DNA of 64,000 nucleotides from Bisporella sp. PMI_857 (taxonomy: Eukaryota; Ascomycota; Leotiomycetes; Helotiales; Helotiaceae). How positions within the stretch are numbered: the first letter of the stretch is position 1; the number at the start of each line of letters is the position of its first letter. The DNA lies in NCBI GenBank assembly GCA_021307315.1, contig JAJSPD010000005.1:744001-808000 (forward strand), given 5' to 3'. The notes under the pieces were generated by a model. The model did no database searches. It worked only from the letters and a program-made list of their open reading frames with translations, and had not been told where the DNA came from. Shown in pieces: positions 34,437 through 45,794 of the stretch. A program made the translations under genes and the position numbers.

Positions 34437-34875
34437 ATGGATCGCTTCCGTCACCCCAGATCTTACGGTGATCTGATGATTGACCCCGAACGTTGGGTTT
34501 AGTGACGCGTGATATACTATCACAGTCGGTAATATATGGGGTGCTGTTGATTGGGTATTTGTTGCCAACGATGAGGAATTTTCGGAATTGCTGGAACAAA
34601 AATCAGCCGTTCTTGCACAGCTGCGGCGGGGAGGAATCACTAATATTGCACCAAGGACAAGACCTACAGCCTCCTTTGCATTTCGGCCTGACTGCCGTGA
34701 GTGCCTGCTCATGGCAATGCTGAACTGTGGAGAAATACAAGGGACAATTATATTTATCACGTGTCTAGATCACGCTGCCAGTATTGTTACACAGACACAT
34801 ACCAATAGCAGCATACCTTCCCTGTTTTCACTTCACGCCACCAATAAATCAAGAAGGGCATCTCATTGTGAATGA
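34437..34875 (+). CDS. Putative small intron-split gene, function unknown
   Basis: Exon 1 (34437-34467, starting MDRFRHPRSY) and exon 2 (34526-34875) join over a 58-base intron with matching phase, giving 126 residues. The first half of exon 2 reads as a good helical protein (VGNIWGAVDWVFVANDEEF, SELLEQKSAVLAQLRRGG, then IAPRTRPTASFAFRPDCREC). The last 40 residues are less convincing, so a further intron or a decayed end is possible. It is divergent from the secreted-protein gene, with 289 bases between the starts. No domain is recognised. Confidence 0.45.
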
Positions 34876-37714
34876 CACCTTACCAAGGATAGGTGTGCTG
34901 CCTTTCCGTGTAAAGTCTTCGGTCTGTCGTCAACTTAAATTCGATGCGAGGAAGCGGCATGATCGGAGTATATTATGGTCTGGTCGGAACACACCAAATC
35001 TGTGCCTAGTTCATTGAAAAGAGCCTCAGCAAGTATTGCCCTTTGTAGAAAAGCCGAAGATTATTCTAGTCAGATCATCAGCCTCGAGCTGTTACATCTT
35101 CTAAGATTTCCCAGCATAGTTGCTTGGCAGCAGAGATGACCCATCCAAAGCCTGAGAGGATTCTGACAACAAAACATTCAATTGCATATCACCTAATAAT
35201 GTGGAGATGCGAGCTATAGTTTTAGAGGTGAAAGAAGATATAAATCAGCCGAAACATGCTTTATCTGTGCTGATTAAGCGCCGCATGGGAATGGTGTCCA
35301 AGCATGTCAGCACTAGAACGCTTCAGAGCTGTTGATTCTGGATTCGTTACTGGATGGCTAACATAGTCGCTTGGAACAACCAAAACATTCTCTGCCGATG
35401 CGCGGCTAAATGATCCACAGACTGCCACGTCAACGAGCCGCTACTCGGTCAGTTGCCGCGTCATCCGCGAGGATCGCAGCGCTTATTTCATTCAGCGCGC
35501 TAGTATCACCTCAGATGGAAGGCATTTTACGCAGCTCGACAAAATTTACATCCAGTTGGCGATACCACTGTTGCTCGTGGCCCATTGTACCTTGAAAGAT
35601 CTAACGTGATTGTAAATATCGAGAAGCTATACAATCTGTAAATCTCTAGGATGATGTTCCTCAAAGCTGCACTTGCCTATATGATATGGATATTCCGAAA
35701 CCGAGATCAGGGCATGGATTGGGGAACTATATCTGCGGATGGCTCGCATTTCTGCGAACCACCTAGTGTTGCAACAAGACTACAGCTTTGACGGCCTACA
35801 CTGGCATTCAAGCCATGAATGAAATACCATGACTGGCTAAGCGGCAAAGTGCTCTCGGGGTATCCGAAAGCAATGTGAGATATGAATTTTCTTGGCGGCC
35901 TCGCCCGACTTGGTAATTTAAACAAATTGAAATATGAGCTACTCAACAGCTTATGCCATCAGGGCCTGTCCCTTCTACACTGCACCACTCTCCCTGCTGA
36001 TTTTCCTTGGACTTTCATTGATTAATTTCAGATTCTAAGATGTGAGCTATACCAAATGAGCATGAGTAGGCGCTGTTCGATGATTTATTGGCGTGGAAAA
36101 ATCAACAGGCGATTGAAGTCGAGTTGGCAAATTCGATTATTATTGACTGGAGCGGTGGAACTTTTGGCATAGCGAATACAAAGAAAAGCAGTATGCCATT
36201 TTCAAAATTTCTCCTAATGTGCGCGCTACGAGGCTATGGAGGAGTTCAAAATGTGGTTTGAAACCTAAATACTGATCTAACTGCTTGTCCAATAAATGGA
36301 ACTACTAGCTTGCTTCTGTCCCTGTTCGTCTTTCCCCGTCTTTGACACCATGCGAAAGGTACCTTTTGGTCGTATGGACCCCTGATACAGTTATGTGCGT
36401 GCCCGTGCATAGTCCTAGCTGAGCTTGGGTCGATCTACTCTGATGCTGCATCTAAGATTCATTGCCTCTGAGCCTCGGGATATGGTGTAATAGTCATCGC
36501 TTCCACTCGGTTGCTTAGCCGTTCTAGTCAGTCTTGCCGCCTGAGCTGTTAGTCCCTGGTTTGTTGCCCGACTCCTTTAAATGCAGATTTCTAGTGCGGG
36601 CACGGCGGCAACAAGAGGCCACGATATAGATCCAGGCCTGCGAAGCTACCTTAGGGATGCTTCCTAAAGACTCCCTGTAGCGACATGCAAGAGTACGGCC
36701 GGGCGCCACCTATCCAGATCTATTCTTCCTTCTCCTTTACCATGCACCTTTTCTATGCATCCACAGCGGATAAAGGTCCAGCAGTCCGGGGGGGTTGACA
36801 GGTGAAGGCCCAGAGCACCTTGCTGACGCTTCGTTTATGGTGTTGGGAAGGATGACCACAGACATAACTCAGCTAATTATTATGCATAAATCAGATGCCG
36901 TAAATTTACAATGTTACACAAGTTTACCCCATGAACGCGCCCGACTTCTGCTGTGCGGTACTTTCATCTGCAGCTGCACAATTTACCTGGATATTAGAAC
37001 TGACCTATGATAAACTCATCACATCGAATCTCATGTGGCTATCAAACTACCGAACTTTTCCTAGTCATAACGTCCGACATGGCTCAAGACTCCATAGAAT
37101 CGCTCTGTTGCGGATATATTACTAGACTACTAAGAATATAGATCAATAGTAAAGATAGGTTGTGCTTTAACAAGCATACCCAATATAGTAGGGATGATAT
37201 ATATTCCGTGGAACAAAAATTCCAAAAAGGGTTATAAAGCGACTGCAAGCGCGCAGTTGGTTCCTGACTGCACGACATCCTGGCTCGCAGGACACTCCGT
37301 AAATCGGTTAATTAAGTTCAGGGGGCACTTTGCTTGTTTCGGACCACACGTATGGCCAATACCCATCCATCTGCATCATGTAAGTGTTGTGTGGATTATG
37401 TCCAGGGGGTTGTGTAGTCGGTGGCAGGAGGCATGAGGCACGAGGCTTGACGCCTCGTTCTGATCTCACTGACTAAACAAGTCATCTATGGGTGTTTTTG
37501 TCAGTCCTGTTTACCTTCCAACACCTGTCTGCCTCTATATTGCCCCTTCCCACCTAGGATTAAAAGATGAAGTATAAAAACCTCCTTCCTCGTCACCATG
37601 GAAGGTTTAAAATAACAGATATATCCCAACACATGACATCCTTTTGCCACAGCCCATTGCGCACATCGCTACAGAGCATAAATCTTCTTAATCAGTGTGC
37701 GAAGGTAGTTCATA
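34876..37714. other. Long sparse region
   Basis: No firm gene. A 79-codon open stretch on the plus strand (about 35370-35609) reads as protein-like text, and a seven-codon exon from ATG 35285 could splice into it in phase. The support is weak and it is reported under findings. A perfect short inverted repeat at 37440-37458 is listed separately. The last bases are the promoter of the small gene at 37715. Confidence 0.45.
37440..37458. repeat. Inverted repeat ACGAGGC-5-GCCTCGT
   Basis: Perfect seven-base arms around a five-base loop, about 260 bases upstream of the small gene at 37715. The upstream bases also contain short GAGGCA repeats. It could be a regulator site; nothing more can be said. 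Confidence 0.7.
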
Positions 37715-38130
37715 ATGCCTTCCAATACTTCAACCACATATGCCGTCAATGGATCCGCTAATGGGTAATTTGCCGTCTGCGTCTATGCCGAGCCTCGGGT
37801 CCATCAAGCATATCGCTAATAGCATGCACCATTAGGCACTCAAAGAGCAAGCACTCATTGTCAAAAGTCAAAAGTCGATCCGAGTCCAAGTTATCTGAGA
37901 CGAACAAGGACACAGAACCTTTTCATTCAGCCTCCTCCAATACCACAGCAACCAAGACTAGCAACAAATCTGGAGTTGCATACTCAATTGAGCGATACAT
38001 AGAAGACCCTGTCAATCCTAATCCAGAATACGCCTACATAGTCACCGACGACAATATCCAGGCACATAAATACAAAGTGGATGCCTATATCCAGGGCTTC
38101 AATGCTGTAATAACAAGTTTGGAGGAGTAA
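37715..38130 (+). CDS. Small conserved-looking protein, function unknown
   Basis: Two exons (37715-37764 and 37836-38130) give 114 residues. The 71-base intron is a textbook one: GTAATT donor, CTAAT branch site and CATTAG acceptor. The N-terminal half is Ser/Thr/Lys-rich and probably disordered. The C-terminal half looks folded: SGVAYSIERYIEDPVNPNPE, then a Tyr-rich segment containing YAYIVTDDNIQ and KVDAYIQGFNAVITSLEE. No signal peptide, Cys or catalytic motif. I do not recognise the family. Confidence 0.65.
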
Positions 38131-38651
38131 TGGAACACACACAACAAAAAAAATCGAAGAATAGCTCAGACATGGCTCCATAATTGTAGGCAAAACAAAT
38201 TACTTCTCTCAAAGACGTCATCTAATGTGATAACAGTCCTAATACTGCAGCGATACAGATAAGCATCTGATGGAAGCTTTCGTGCATATCAACTACGAAG
38301 CAAAGACTTCTGGATGATATAAAATTGCCGTGTATATACATATGCAGACTGCTGCTATCAGAATATATGAGGCCGCCACAGAGGCTGAAAGAGTCGATCA
38401 GAGACGTCAATGTCAGCCTGTTGCTTGGCCGGATCATGATCCAACATATGCTATGCGCAATAACAGAACTTTCAGACGAAATCCCAAATATTCGAGAATA
38501 TAAGCTCGAGGCAAGAGATGTGCGTGGACTTCCCGAGAGGAAGGGTCTCAATTATTATTACCATTGAACAGTATACTAGCCAAAACATTACATGACCAAA
38601 CCAAAACTCCATCGCTATATGCAAAATGGACCCGATGTTTCAAAACAACCA
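38131..38651. other. Intergenic gap
   Basis: Two overlapping plus-strand frames (one from ATG 38341 of about 54 codons, one to 38567) both look mildly coding, but neither can be chosen. DLT1 3' flank at the right end. Confidence 0.4.
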
Positions 38652-39980
38652 TTATCGCGATCCGGGTATCATAAGAGTATAAGGAAGATCACTCTGCTCG
38701 TTCGCGGCCCGAAGTCGTATCACGCTTCCGTCATGAGACGGGACTAAGCTCAAGCTTGAGCCGGCACTACTGCCATTGTATGGCATCCTAGACTGCGAAA
38801 ACGTGTTTATGTTTGGAGATCTCGGTGCTACGCGCTTCCTACTTCTCGGTGTCGCCGGGGCTGTACTAAAATTGGGCACATGTCTAGTCGTCGATGACGT
38901 GCCATCTGTGCCGACGCGACGAGATTGGGCAGTTTGCGTAGTGCTTTGGCTAGCACTACGTGTACTGGCAGTGTGTGTTGAGACGGAAGACCGACTTCGT
39001 GGGGTAGTTGATGAGGAGTTGTCATCATCGATGTCGCTTTCAGAGGGAGGTATGTCAAGACTTGCAAGCATGGCCGGACTTAGTGGCTGCATTCCTCGAA
39101 GCACTTCAGCGAATAGTTTCATGAGGCATCGAAACTCGACTTCAGTGAGGGGTTCTGGAGAAAAGCGAGCATGTTCATAAGCTGTAAGGAAATGTGTCGC
39201 AGTAGAAGAAGGTATGAGGACGCCAATGTTAAGCAAATGACCCATATAGTCACGTAATCCTATGGAAGCAGGTCGTTGCAATAGATCAACGGCACGGACA
39301 TCAGGCATACCGGGGCTAGCCTCGCTTTCTGTATCGGGTGGTGCCATAGATACGGCCCGTGCTTCAATGAGATGTGGTAGCTCTAGAATAACAGTTGTAT
39401 ACTGAATATTTGGCAGATCAGGCGATTCAGGTGGTGACCATCCCTTATGAGAAATATCTCCCCAGACGGGGGCATTAGATGGAATAACGATGATATGATC
39501 GTCTTTTTCGGTCTGTACTCGACGACGCCTCCAAAAAACACCGTGTCTTTTTTTCTTTTCAAGGTTCGTGTCTGTCTTGACCACAGCTTCTCTCGAATCC
39601 GGGTCCGAGACTGCTGCAGGAGGAGTTGGGTCAAGTCTAGGACGAGCATCCCACGCTATCACAGCACTGCGACTCAGACTGGCCACAATCATTTTCCTGA
39701 CTCTCTTGTTAACGTCGCCCTTCTCTACTGGTATCCATGTCTTAGGTATAGCTGCTAAAATCTGCCGGTTCGTGTATAGACGGACGAGGTATATGGTACC
39801 TGCGAGAAGGCCGGTTAGAACATAGCAGCCAGCAACGACAAAGACGTTGTAGAGCTGCTTGTTCTGATATGCCTGGCGAATCGCATCGCCAGGGGTTATG
39901 AGAATAAGGAAGGCGAGAATGAAGCAGAGAATCCAGTACGATGTATTATACAAGAAACGGAAGAAAGATCGAAGATTCAT
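38652..39980 (-). CDS. Defect-at-low-temperature protein 1 (DLT1) homologue
   Basis: Fungal membrane protein named after a yeast cold-sensitivity mutant; its biochemical role is not settled. A single exon; I start at the ATG at 39980 (MNLRSFFRFLYNTSYWILC), since the 22 codons upstream begin with TTG. It has 442 residues. Two membrane helices lie near 12-32 (ILCFILAFLILITPGD) and 46-68 (VFVVAGCYVLTGLLAGTIYL). They are followed by the conserved cytosolic RQILAAIPKTWIPVEKGDV and KMIVASLSRSAVIAWDARPR, and by YMGHLLNIGVLIPSSTATHF and FRCLMKLFAEVLRGM. The last 140 residues are Ser/Thr/Arg-rich and probably disordered. The family layout is matched throughout. Confidence 0.92.
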   Translation of the reverse strand: MNLRSFFRFLYNTSYWILCFILAFLILITPGDAIRQAYQNKQLYNVFVVAGCYVLTGLLAGTIYLVRLYTNRQILAAIPKTWIPVEKGDVNKRVRKMIVASLSRSAVIAWDARPRLDPTPPAAVSDPDSREAVVKTDTNLEKKKRHGVFWRRRRVQTEKDDHIIVIPSNAPVWGDISHKGWSPPESPDLPNIQYTTVILELPHLIEARAVSMAPPDTESEASPGMPDVRAVDLLQRPASIGLRDYMGHLLNIGVLIPSSTATHFLTAYEHARFSPEPLTEVEFRCLMKLFAEVLRGMQPLSPAMLASLDIPPSESDIDDDNSSSTTPRSRSSVSTHTASTRSASQSTTQTAQSRRVGTDGTSSTTRHVPNFSTAPATPRSRKRVAPRSPNINTFSQSRMPYNGSSAGSSLSLVPSHDGSVIRLRAANEQSDLPYTLMIPGSR

Positions 39981-40847
39981 CGTAGCAACATGATCTGCAC
40001 CTTGAGAGGCGATTAACCCTGGATGGTCATCGAGCCCGTCGCACAATCGCCTTCTCCGCGTCTTAGAAACTATTGGCTTGTGCGATGATTATTATGATAC
40101 CTGCTGTCTTGGGTAATCAAGTAGAGGCGAACATAGGGTTATGGTGAAGATACATTGGACTGATAGATGGAGATATTCAGGAGCAGGTCATAATGATCCA
40201 GGCTTGGCACAGCTGACATAAGCATACCAACATTTCCTACGCCATTACCGCAACACTGTCAGAGAACCCATTGTGCACTATGTTCTCATAACATTGCCCA
40301 GTCATTAATGCGCAGGATCTGAAAGTCCGAATAATATCTTTTATTTCTCTTAGTCATGTCTTTAAGTCTGAAATTTATATACTATTTGCCCCACTGAGCA
40401 TATACCTTTGTGGACACTTTGCAATACAGAGGTGCCAATTGCTGCGATAGAAACTCCGGCGCTCGGTGGCCTCCTCTCATATTCCTTATACAGGTTGATT
40501 TTTCAAAATTGCCATAATATCCTGATGTAACTCAGCTTTTTTCTTGGATTTATTTTGCTTGCGAAGCCGTGTAGGAGTAGCATCCTCTTGGCTGAGAAGT
40601 AAGGTTGATTCTTCGTACACTTATTACCTTTCACTTTCATCGTATGCTCATCAACATTTACTTGATTACGAAACAATTTCATAGACTTACCGTTTACGAA
40701 ATAAACTGAACTCGGGCTCAAATTAAAACTATTCACTAGAGGCATCAGGGCCATGAGGTGAGGTGACTCTGAGATCGTTAAAGACATTATATTGCGTTTC
40801 CGTCAACCAGCTTTCGTACTGCAGATGAAAAGTATTAGGTACATTCT
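39981..40847. other. Intergenic gap between DLT1 and the dioxygenase gene
   Basis: DLT1 promoter on the left and 3' flank of the dioxygenase gene on the right. A 94-codon minus frame at 40503-40787 shows no motif. Confidence 0.5.
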
Positions 40848-42364
40848 CTATTTCTTTGACCTTACTGGTTCGTCCCACAAGCTTGCTAACAGCTTTCTGG
40901 GCCTAGGTCCTATCAGTACGTTCGTCCACATATCATTGAGGATATACTTACCCAGTCCACGGCTCCCTAGCGTGTTGAACAGCATGATTCTATCTACCAT
41001 CAGTCATCGAACTATTCTAGAGTTTGAGAAGATCTTGCGTCTAATAGTATAACATCACCTTTCTTCCACTCCACTAAACTTCTTGTTTTTCTGTGTACGG
41101 GGGTTAGCTTTCTCGCTTGCCACACTTAGCTGGAATATTATATACACTCACCCAATAATCTCGACTGCGCTCTCAAGATACTCGTTCGGGATACGCGAGC
41201 CGTCTGCATACTGCATCTATTCAGCCAAACATCTTACATCTCAGATGGGTTAAACGGACGAAAGCAGGAGGCTGTAAGGCTCCCTTTTGGTTTAGGTACG
41301 GCGGTTCCAAGCTCCCTGCTTCTTTCGCATTCAAGAAACGAGAAACAATGTTATTGAAGAATGCTACGTAACCAGTCTGTTCGTGCTTCCTCATTGCTAT
41401 CCCAGAATGAGCATAATATCTTGGAAAGGTCTGAAAATCTTACCAGGCAGTCGCTGAAAGACCCTCAAATCCCCAAGCGGATTAGTCTCGGAAACATTCT
41501 CCCATTGCCATGTCGCCGTCGGTAGACTTTTGATCTCGCGCTCTGCTTTGGCGCGTGCCTCATCTACGGAATCGGTGGGAAGGATGCCTTTCCCGTAGGA
41601 TTGGAGCACGGACGTCCCAGGTGAGACCGTTGATTCTCTGGGTGTGTTCGGGTAGAAGAGCTGGTATCTCACTCCCTTGATTCAATCAGCAAGTCATCAC
41701 CTCAGGCAGCATACAGCTGACGGACTTTCTTCTCAATCTCCTCAATAAACTCCGGATGCCTTTCTTTCAGAGCATGACACAACGTAATAGAATTATTGAT
41801 TGGGGTTTCTCCTCCTTGGGTCTATTCTCAGTCTGCTGGCTGTTACAAGGGGCAACATCATCACGAACCAGTTTCTGGCGCACTCTGGCACCAGAAAAAT
41901 AGATAAGCAGGGTAATGTGGACTCAGTCCAAATTCATTATGCGGATAGACCGGCTGGGTGTTGGGCCCCTCGTTGGCAGTGGCTACATTGAACGCATGTA
42001 CCGTCCTGCGCACCGGGTTCCCGATATCCTCGTGAGGCGTCCATCCAAATGCTGATGCAAACTGGGAGAACTCGTCTGGTGATTTGAGGTCGAGGTTTTG
42101 GAAGTAGATGGCGCCGTGCTTGGTGAGCAGGTCACGAACTATACCTTTTGAGGTTGCCGTTTGGATTGCGGATACCAAGTCTGAGATGGAGGTGCCCGGC
42201 TGGTCTGGGCTAAGTGAGAGTGGAAATGTTATATTAGAGGGATACGGAGTAGTAAGATTTACAGCGGGTGTGTAAGGTGTCTCTCTGAATGTTACAGGTG
42301 TATCTTTGGTTGGGAACTTCTCATTATGAGATCCCTGAATTGATGATGTTTGGATAGATGTCAT
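40848..42364 (-). CDS. Clavaminate-synthase-like Fe(II)/2-oxoglutarate dioxygenase (TauD superfamily)
   Basis: Non-heme iron oxygenase that couples 2-oxoglutarate decarboxylation to oxidation of an unknown substrate. Eight exons (42364-41869, 41811-41726, 41675-41444, 41396-41260, 41210-41152, 41090-41039, 40989-40952, 40902-40848) give 384 residues, with phases agreeing at every junction. Probable iron ligands are His142 and Glu144 in HNEFGLSPHYP and His360 in NHAVQHARE, with Arg362 for 2-oxoglutarate. The HxE rather than HxD motif is that of clavaminate synthase and plant relatives. Other family text: LFFWCQSAPETGGETPI, GVRYQLFYPN, FFNNIVSRFLNA and KLLASLWDEP. Intron 6 begins with GC instead of GT. 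A divergent transporter gene starts 567 bases away. An enzyme-transporter pair is likely but unproven; true taurine use is not implied. Confidence 0.92.
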
Positions 42365-42930
42365 ATTTATAGTTTAATTTTCGTTCCGCGCGTACTTCAT
42401 AACATTCAAGATAATTTGCAGTCACTTTTCCCAGTATCATTTTCAGGTATAAGTCTCATCGCTATGTTTATTGTATATACTATCAGGAAGACCAACCCCC
42501 ATTTTAGTAATGATGCCCCACTTTTGCGGAGTGGAACATGGCGCCGCGCAGAAAGGAAATGACGCCTTCACGGGCCGTTCACGTTCACGTTGGCGAAAAA
42601 CGACGAACGAAAAAAAAGGAAAATGCCAATAAAACTTTGGTGTCTTCCTGAGTCAGAGTCTTGGCCATCCGCACAACAATTGCCATTTGAGTGGTCGATC
42701 GCTGAACATGCCGGGTCGGATCTATTTCTCAAAGGGGCATGAAAGCAACTACCAGCCTGTGCAGGATGTGGATGTGCCCGCAATGGTATCATTCTCGTTC
42801 GGATAACGACATATGGTAAAATTCTGATCATAGTCTGGAATGCATCGGGTTGTTATAAAGGATGAATGTATTTCCCGGTGTTTTAGTCGCTGGAATCATC
42901 ACCCGTTATTAATAATAATATCTCGCGAAC
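42365..42930. promoter_or_regulatory. Divergent promoter between dioxygenase and UNC-93-like transporter
   Basis: Both flanking genes start here and point apart, so the 566 bases should hold both promoters. No known site is recognised. Assigned from gene order. Confidence 0.6.
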
Positions 42931-44554
42931 ATGACTGTCGATCAAAACCATGATGCGGTGCTAGATACTGCTAGCGAGGAATCCCATGGAGTTCAAAAAC
43001 CAGTCTCCACTTTCACCAGATGGTATAGAAATCCGCTGTTCAATGTTATAATTGTTGGCCTGATATCATTCACCCAACCTGGAATATGGAATGCCTTGAA
43101 TAGTGAGTTAATGCCATAGTCGTTAACTTTCATCATTTGACTTGGAAATAGATACTGGAGCAGGTGGCCAACAAGAGCCGTATCTGGTCAATGGTGCTAA
43201 CTCTTTGACGTTTGGGTATGTTCCAAGTGCCTCTAGGATAGTTTGCAACTAACACGGACGTAGATTAATGGTATTTGGCTGTCCGCTTTTCAGCGTTCTA
43301 GCCAACAAGTTCGGCGTTAAGAGAGTATTGATCCTTGGTACCCTGGGTTATGCACCATATTCTGCTTCTCTTTATGTAAACAACCGCTATGGTGTCGAAT
43401 GGTTTGTTCTCTTTGGAGGCGTGACTTGTGGCATCGCCGCTTCAGCATTGTGGGCCTCTGAAGGAGCTATAGCTCTCGGTTACCCTGAGGTAAAAGACCG
43501 GGGAAAATTCAGTAAGTCCTCTGAATCTTATCACCTATCTTAAATATGCTGACATCAAGAAGCTGGTATCTGGCTCGGACTGCGCGAACTAGGGCAGCTG
43601 ATCGGCTCCTCTATCCAGCTATCACTCAATGTGCACAAAAACCAGCGCGGTAAAGTCGGCTACTCAACCTACATCATCCTCATTGCCCTTCAATGTCTCG
43701 GTCTCCCCCTCTCTTTTCTCATCTCGCCCCCAGAGAAAGTAATTCGTAGCAACGGTCGCAAGCTTGAAGATCCCACCAAGAACAAAGCCATACTCGGCGA
43801 GTTCCGAAAGCTTTTTAGACTGCTCCGTACTAAACGCGTTTTCTTGCTTATTCCAATCCTCGTAGGTTTCAACTGGAACGGCACCTATCAATCCATCTAC
43901 CTCACCAAGTACTTCTCTGTGCGTTCCCGAGCCCTCGGAGCTCTCACTAGCGGAATTGCAGCTACAACCGCCAACATGTTCTGGGGGTGGTTCCTTGATA
44001 TCAAAGCATTTAGTCGCCCTGTTGTTGCGCGCATTGCCTGGGCTTCTTTCGTCACACTCATGCTATCGCTTTTCAGTTGGCAGGTTTTTAACGAGCACAA
44101 GTACTCCAACACCGTGCCCAAGGTCACCCTCGATTGGGACACCCCAGGCTTCGGAAAGGCTTTTGCGGTGAATGTCATGTTTCGCTTCATGAACGAAAGT
44201 CATTACATGTTCGTGTATTGGATCATCGGGACCTTCAACAACGACCTCGAGACCCTCACCCTCACAGTTGGAATCGTGCGATCTTTCGAGTCCGTGGGCT
44301 CGGCGGTGTCGTTTGGAATAGGTGCCGCCAAGGGTATTACGCCAATGACGAATCTGATCGTGGCATTCGTCATGTTTGCAATTTGCATCCCTGCAACAAG
44401 CTTGGTGGTTTTTGAGGTACCAGAGCATCCTTTAGAAAAAGGACAGGTCTTAGGAGAGCAGGATAATAGGGTGGAGAGTGACTTGAGAGAATCAGGCGAA
44501 AGCGTGGAAGTTCCAGCCAAGAATCTTCATACTGGAGACCCCAAAAATCTGTAG
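42931..44554 (+). CDS. UNC-93-like major facilitator transporter
   Basis: Fungal membrane transporter of the UNC-93/DUF895 branch of the MFS; its substrate is unknown. Four exons (42931-43102, 43152-43215, 43264-43511, 43563-44554) give 491 residues with matching phases. About eleven or twelve membrane helices are visible. Family landmarks are WYRNPLFNVIIVGLISFTQPG and STGAGGQQ-like text across the first splice, LANKFGVKRVLILGTLGYAP, ALWASEGAIALGYPE, GLRELGQLIGSSIQL, and VFLLIPILVGFNWNG. The C-terminal tail (about 45 residues) is acidic and cytosolic. A divergent 2-oxoglutarate dioxygenase sits next to it, which suggests shared regulation and uptake or export of that enzyme's substrate or product. 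Confidence 0.92.
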
Positions 44555-45794
44555 TCTTATTGAAATAGTGTATTAGTCTATCACTATACCTTCAGTTTCA
44601 TGTACGAGTTTAATAGAAATTATCCACCTTTATAGCACATATAATTTTAGTGTGCAGCAGTGCAGAAGTATTTTCGGCGGTAAAAGTGGTGTAGTATTTG
44701 GTGAATAGCACGCTCTTTTCACTTGAGCTGGTATCTTCCTCTACAGAAGCTGCTTCGGGATGTAATTGACCCCCTTCATATTCCGCATATGGAACTGGCA
44801 TGCTTCCTGAAGTAAGGCGAGGATGCATTGCGTAGTGGTCATTTCTAACCTCATTCTAATCTTTGGGGCTCATGATTGGTGGCTTATTCCATTTCTGAGA
44901 TGTAGGAGAACCTTAAAAATACGTCCCTCGAGACATATTGTAACTGCAGGCCGCCTGGTGGTGTCTGTGTGACCTTTGGGCTGGACCGCTTGAACCACTT
45001 TTAGTCCTAGACTGCTCACAGATCGGAAGTGGCGTACAGGATCATTGAGATAATAGATCCCAAGTGTCAACTCATGGATAGGAAAAATCTGACAGCTTAT
45101 ATATTAAGGTCTGCACTCTTAACGGTGCATCCAACAACTCCAGAGAGCATAGTTTGTGTGTTTGTTTGAGAAAGAGAGGGGACACTTACCGTGGGTTCTG
45201 CAATGATGGGCATCGGCAGCCCAATATCTTCAATATAAACCCGATTTTAATGATGGCCATATCAGGGCTCATTTTGTTTATGAAATAACCCTGTGGGTGT
45301 TGGTAGATATGGTACACAAATACTTTTATTATACAACATAGCGCTAACATTCAAGGTAGCAACAATGAATGAAATGTTGAAACATAGAAGCTTGACAACT
45401 TGACTTCAGCATAAAATTATATTTAATTTTGAGCCTAAAGTTTTAGGTATGCGAAGAAAACCTCAAGACGCAAACTGTACCCTTTGTCAATATCCGCATT
45501 TTCAGAGGTTATATGTCCTTATTTATGGGACATCCGCACACAACCCATAGTAATTTCTTACAGGCTCAAAAGAGTAAGCTGGTAGCCAAGAAAAAGTGGA
45601 TCCAACAGAACCACGGGCACATAAAGCATCAGCCTTGTCTGTGCCAACTACCATATCGTGCTATTTGCCTATCAAGTCTACGGGTTTGAGATATAAAATA
45701 TTTAGAACCCTTGAGCGATCATAGATGGAGCTGCTCGGAGAAGAAGTTTCTGCACAATTGGCTCAGTAAATACAAACAACCCCCCGCCACAAGT
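44555..45794. other. Intergenic gap
   Basis: Transporter 3' flank and COG1 promoter. A 72-codon minus frame from ATG 44828 is the best of the small frames but has no supporting feature. The right part is AT-rich. Confidence 0.5.

Noticed and set aside
44610..44828. 72-codon minus-strand frame after the transporter gene
   Set aside because: It starts with ATG and reads plausibly, but no partner exon, motif or length argument supports it.
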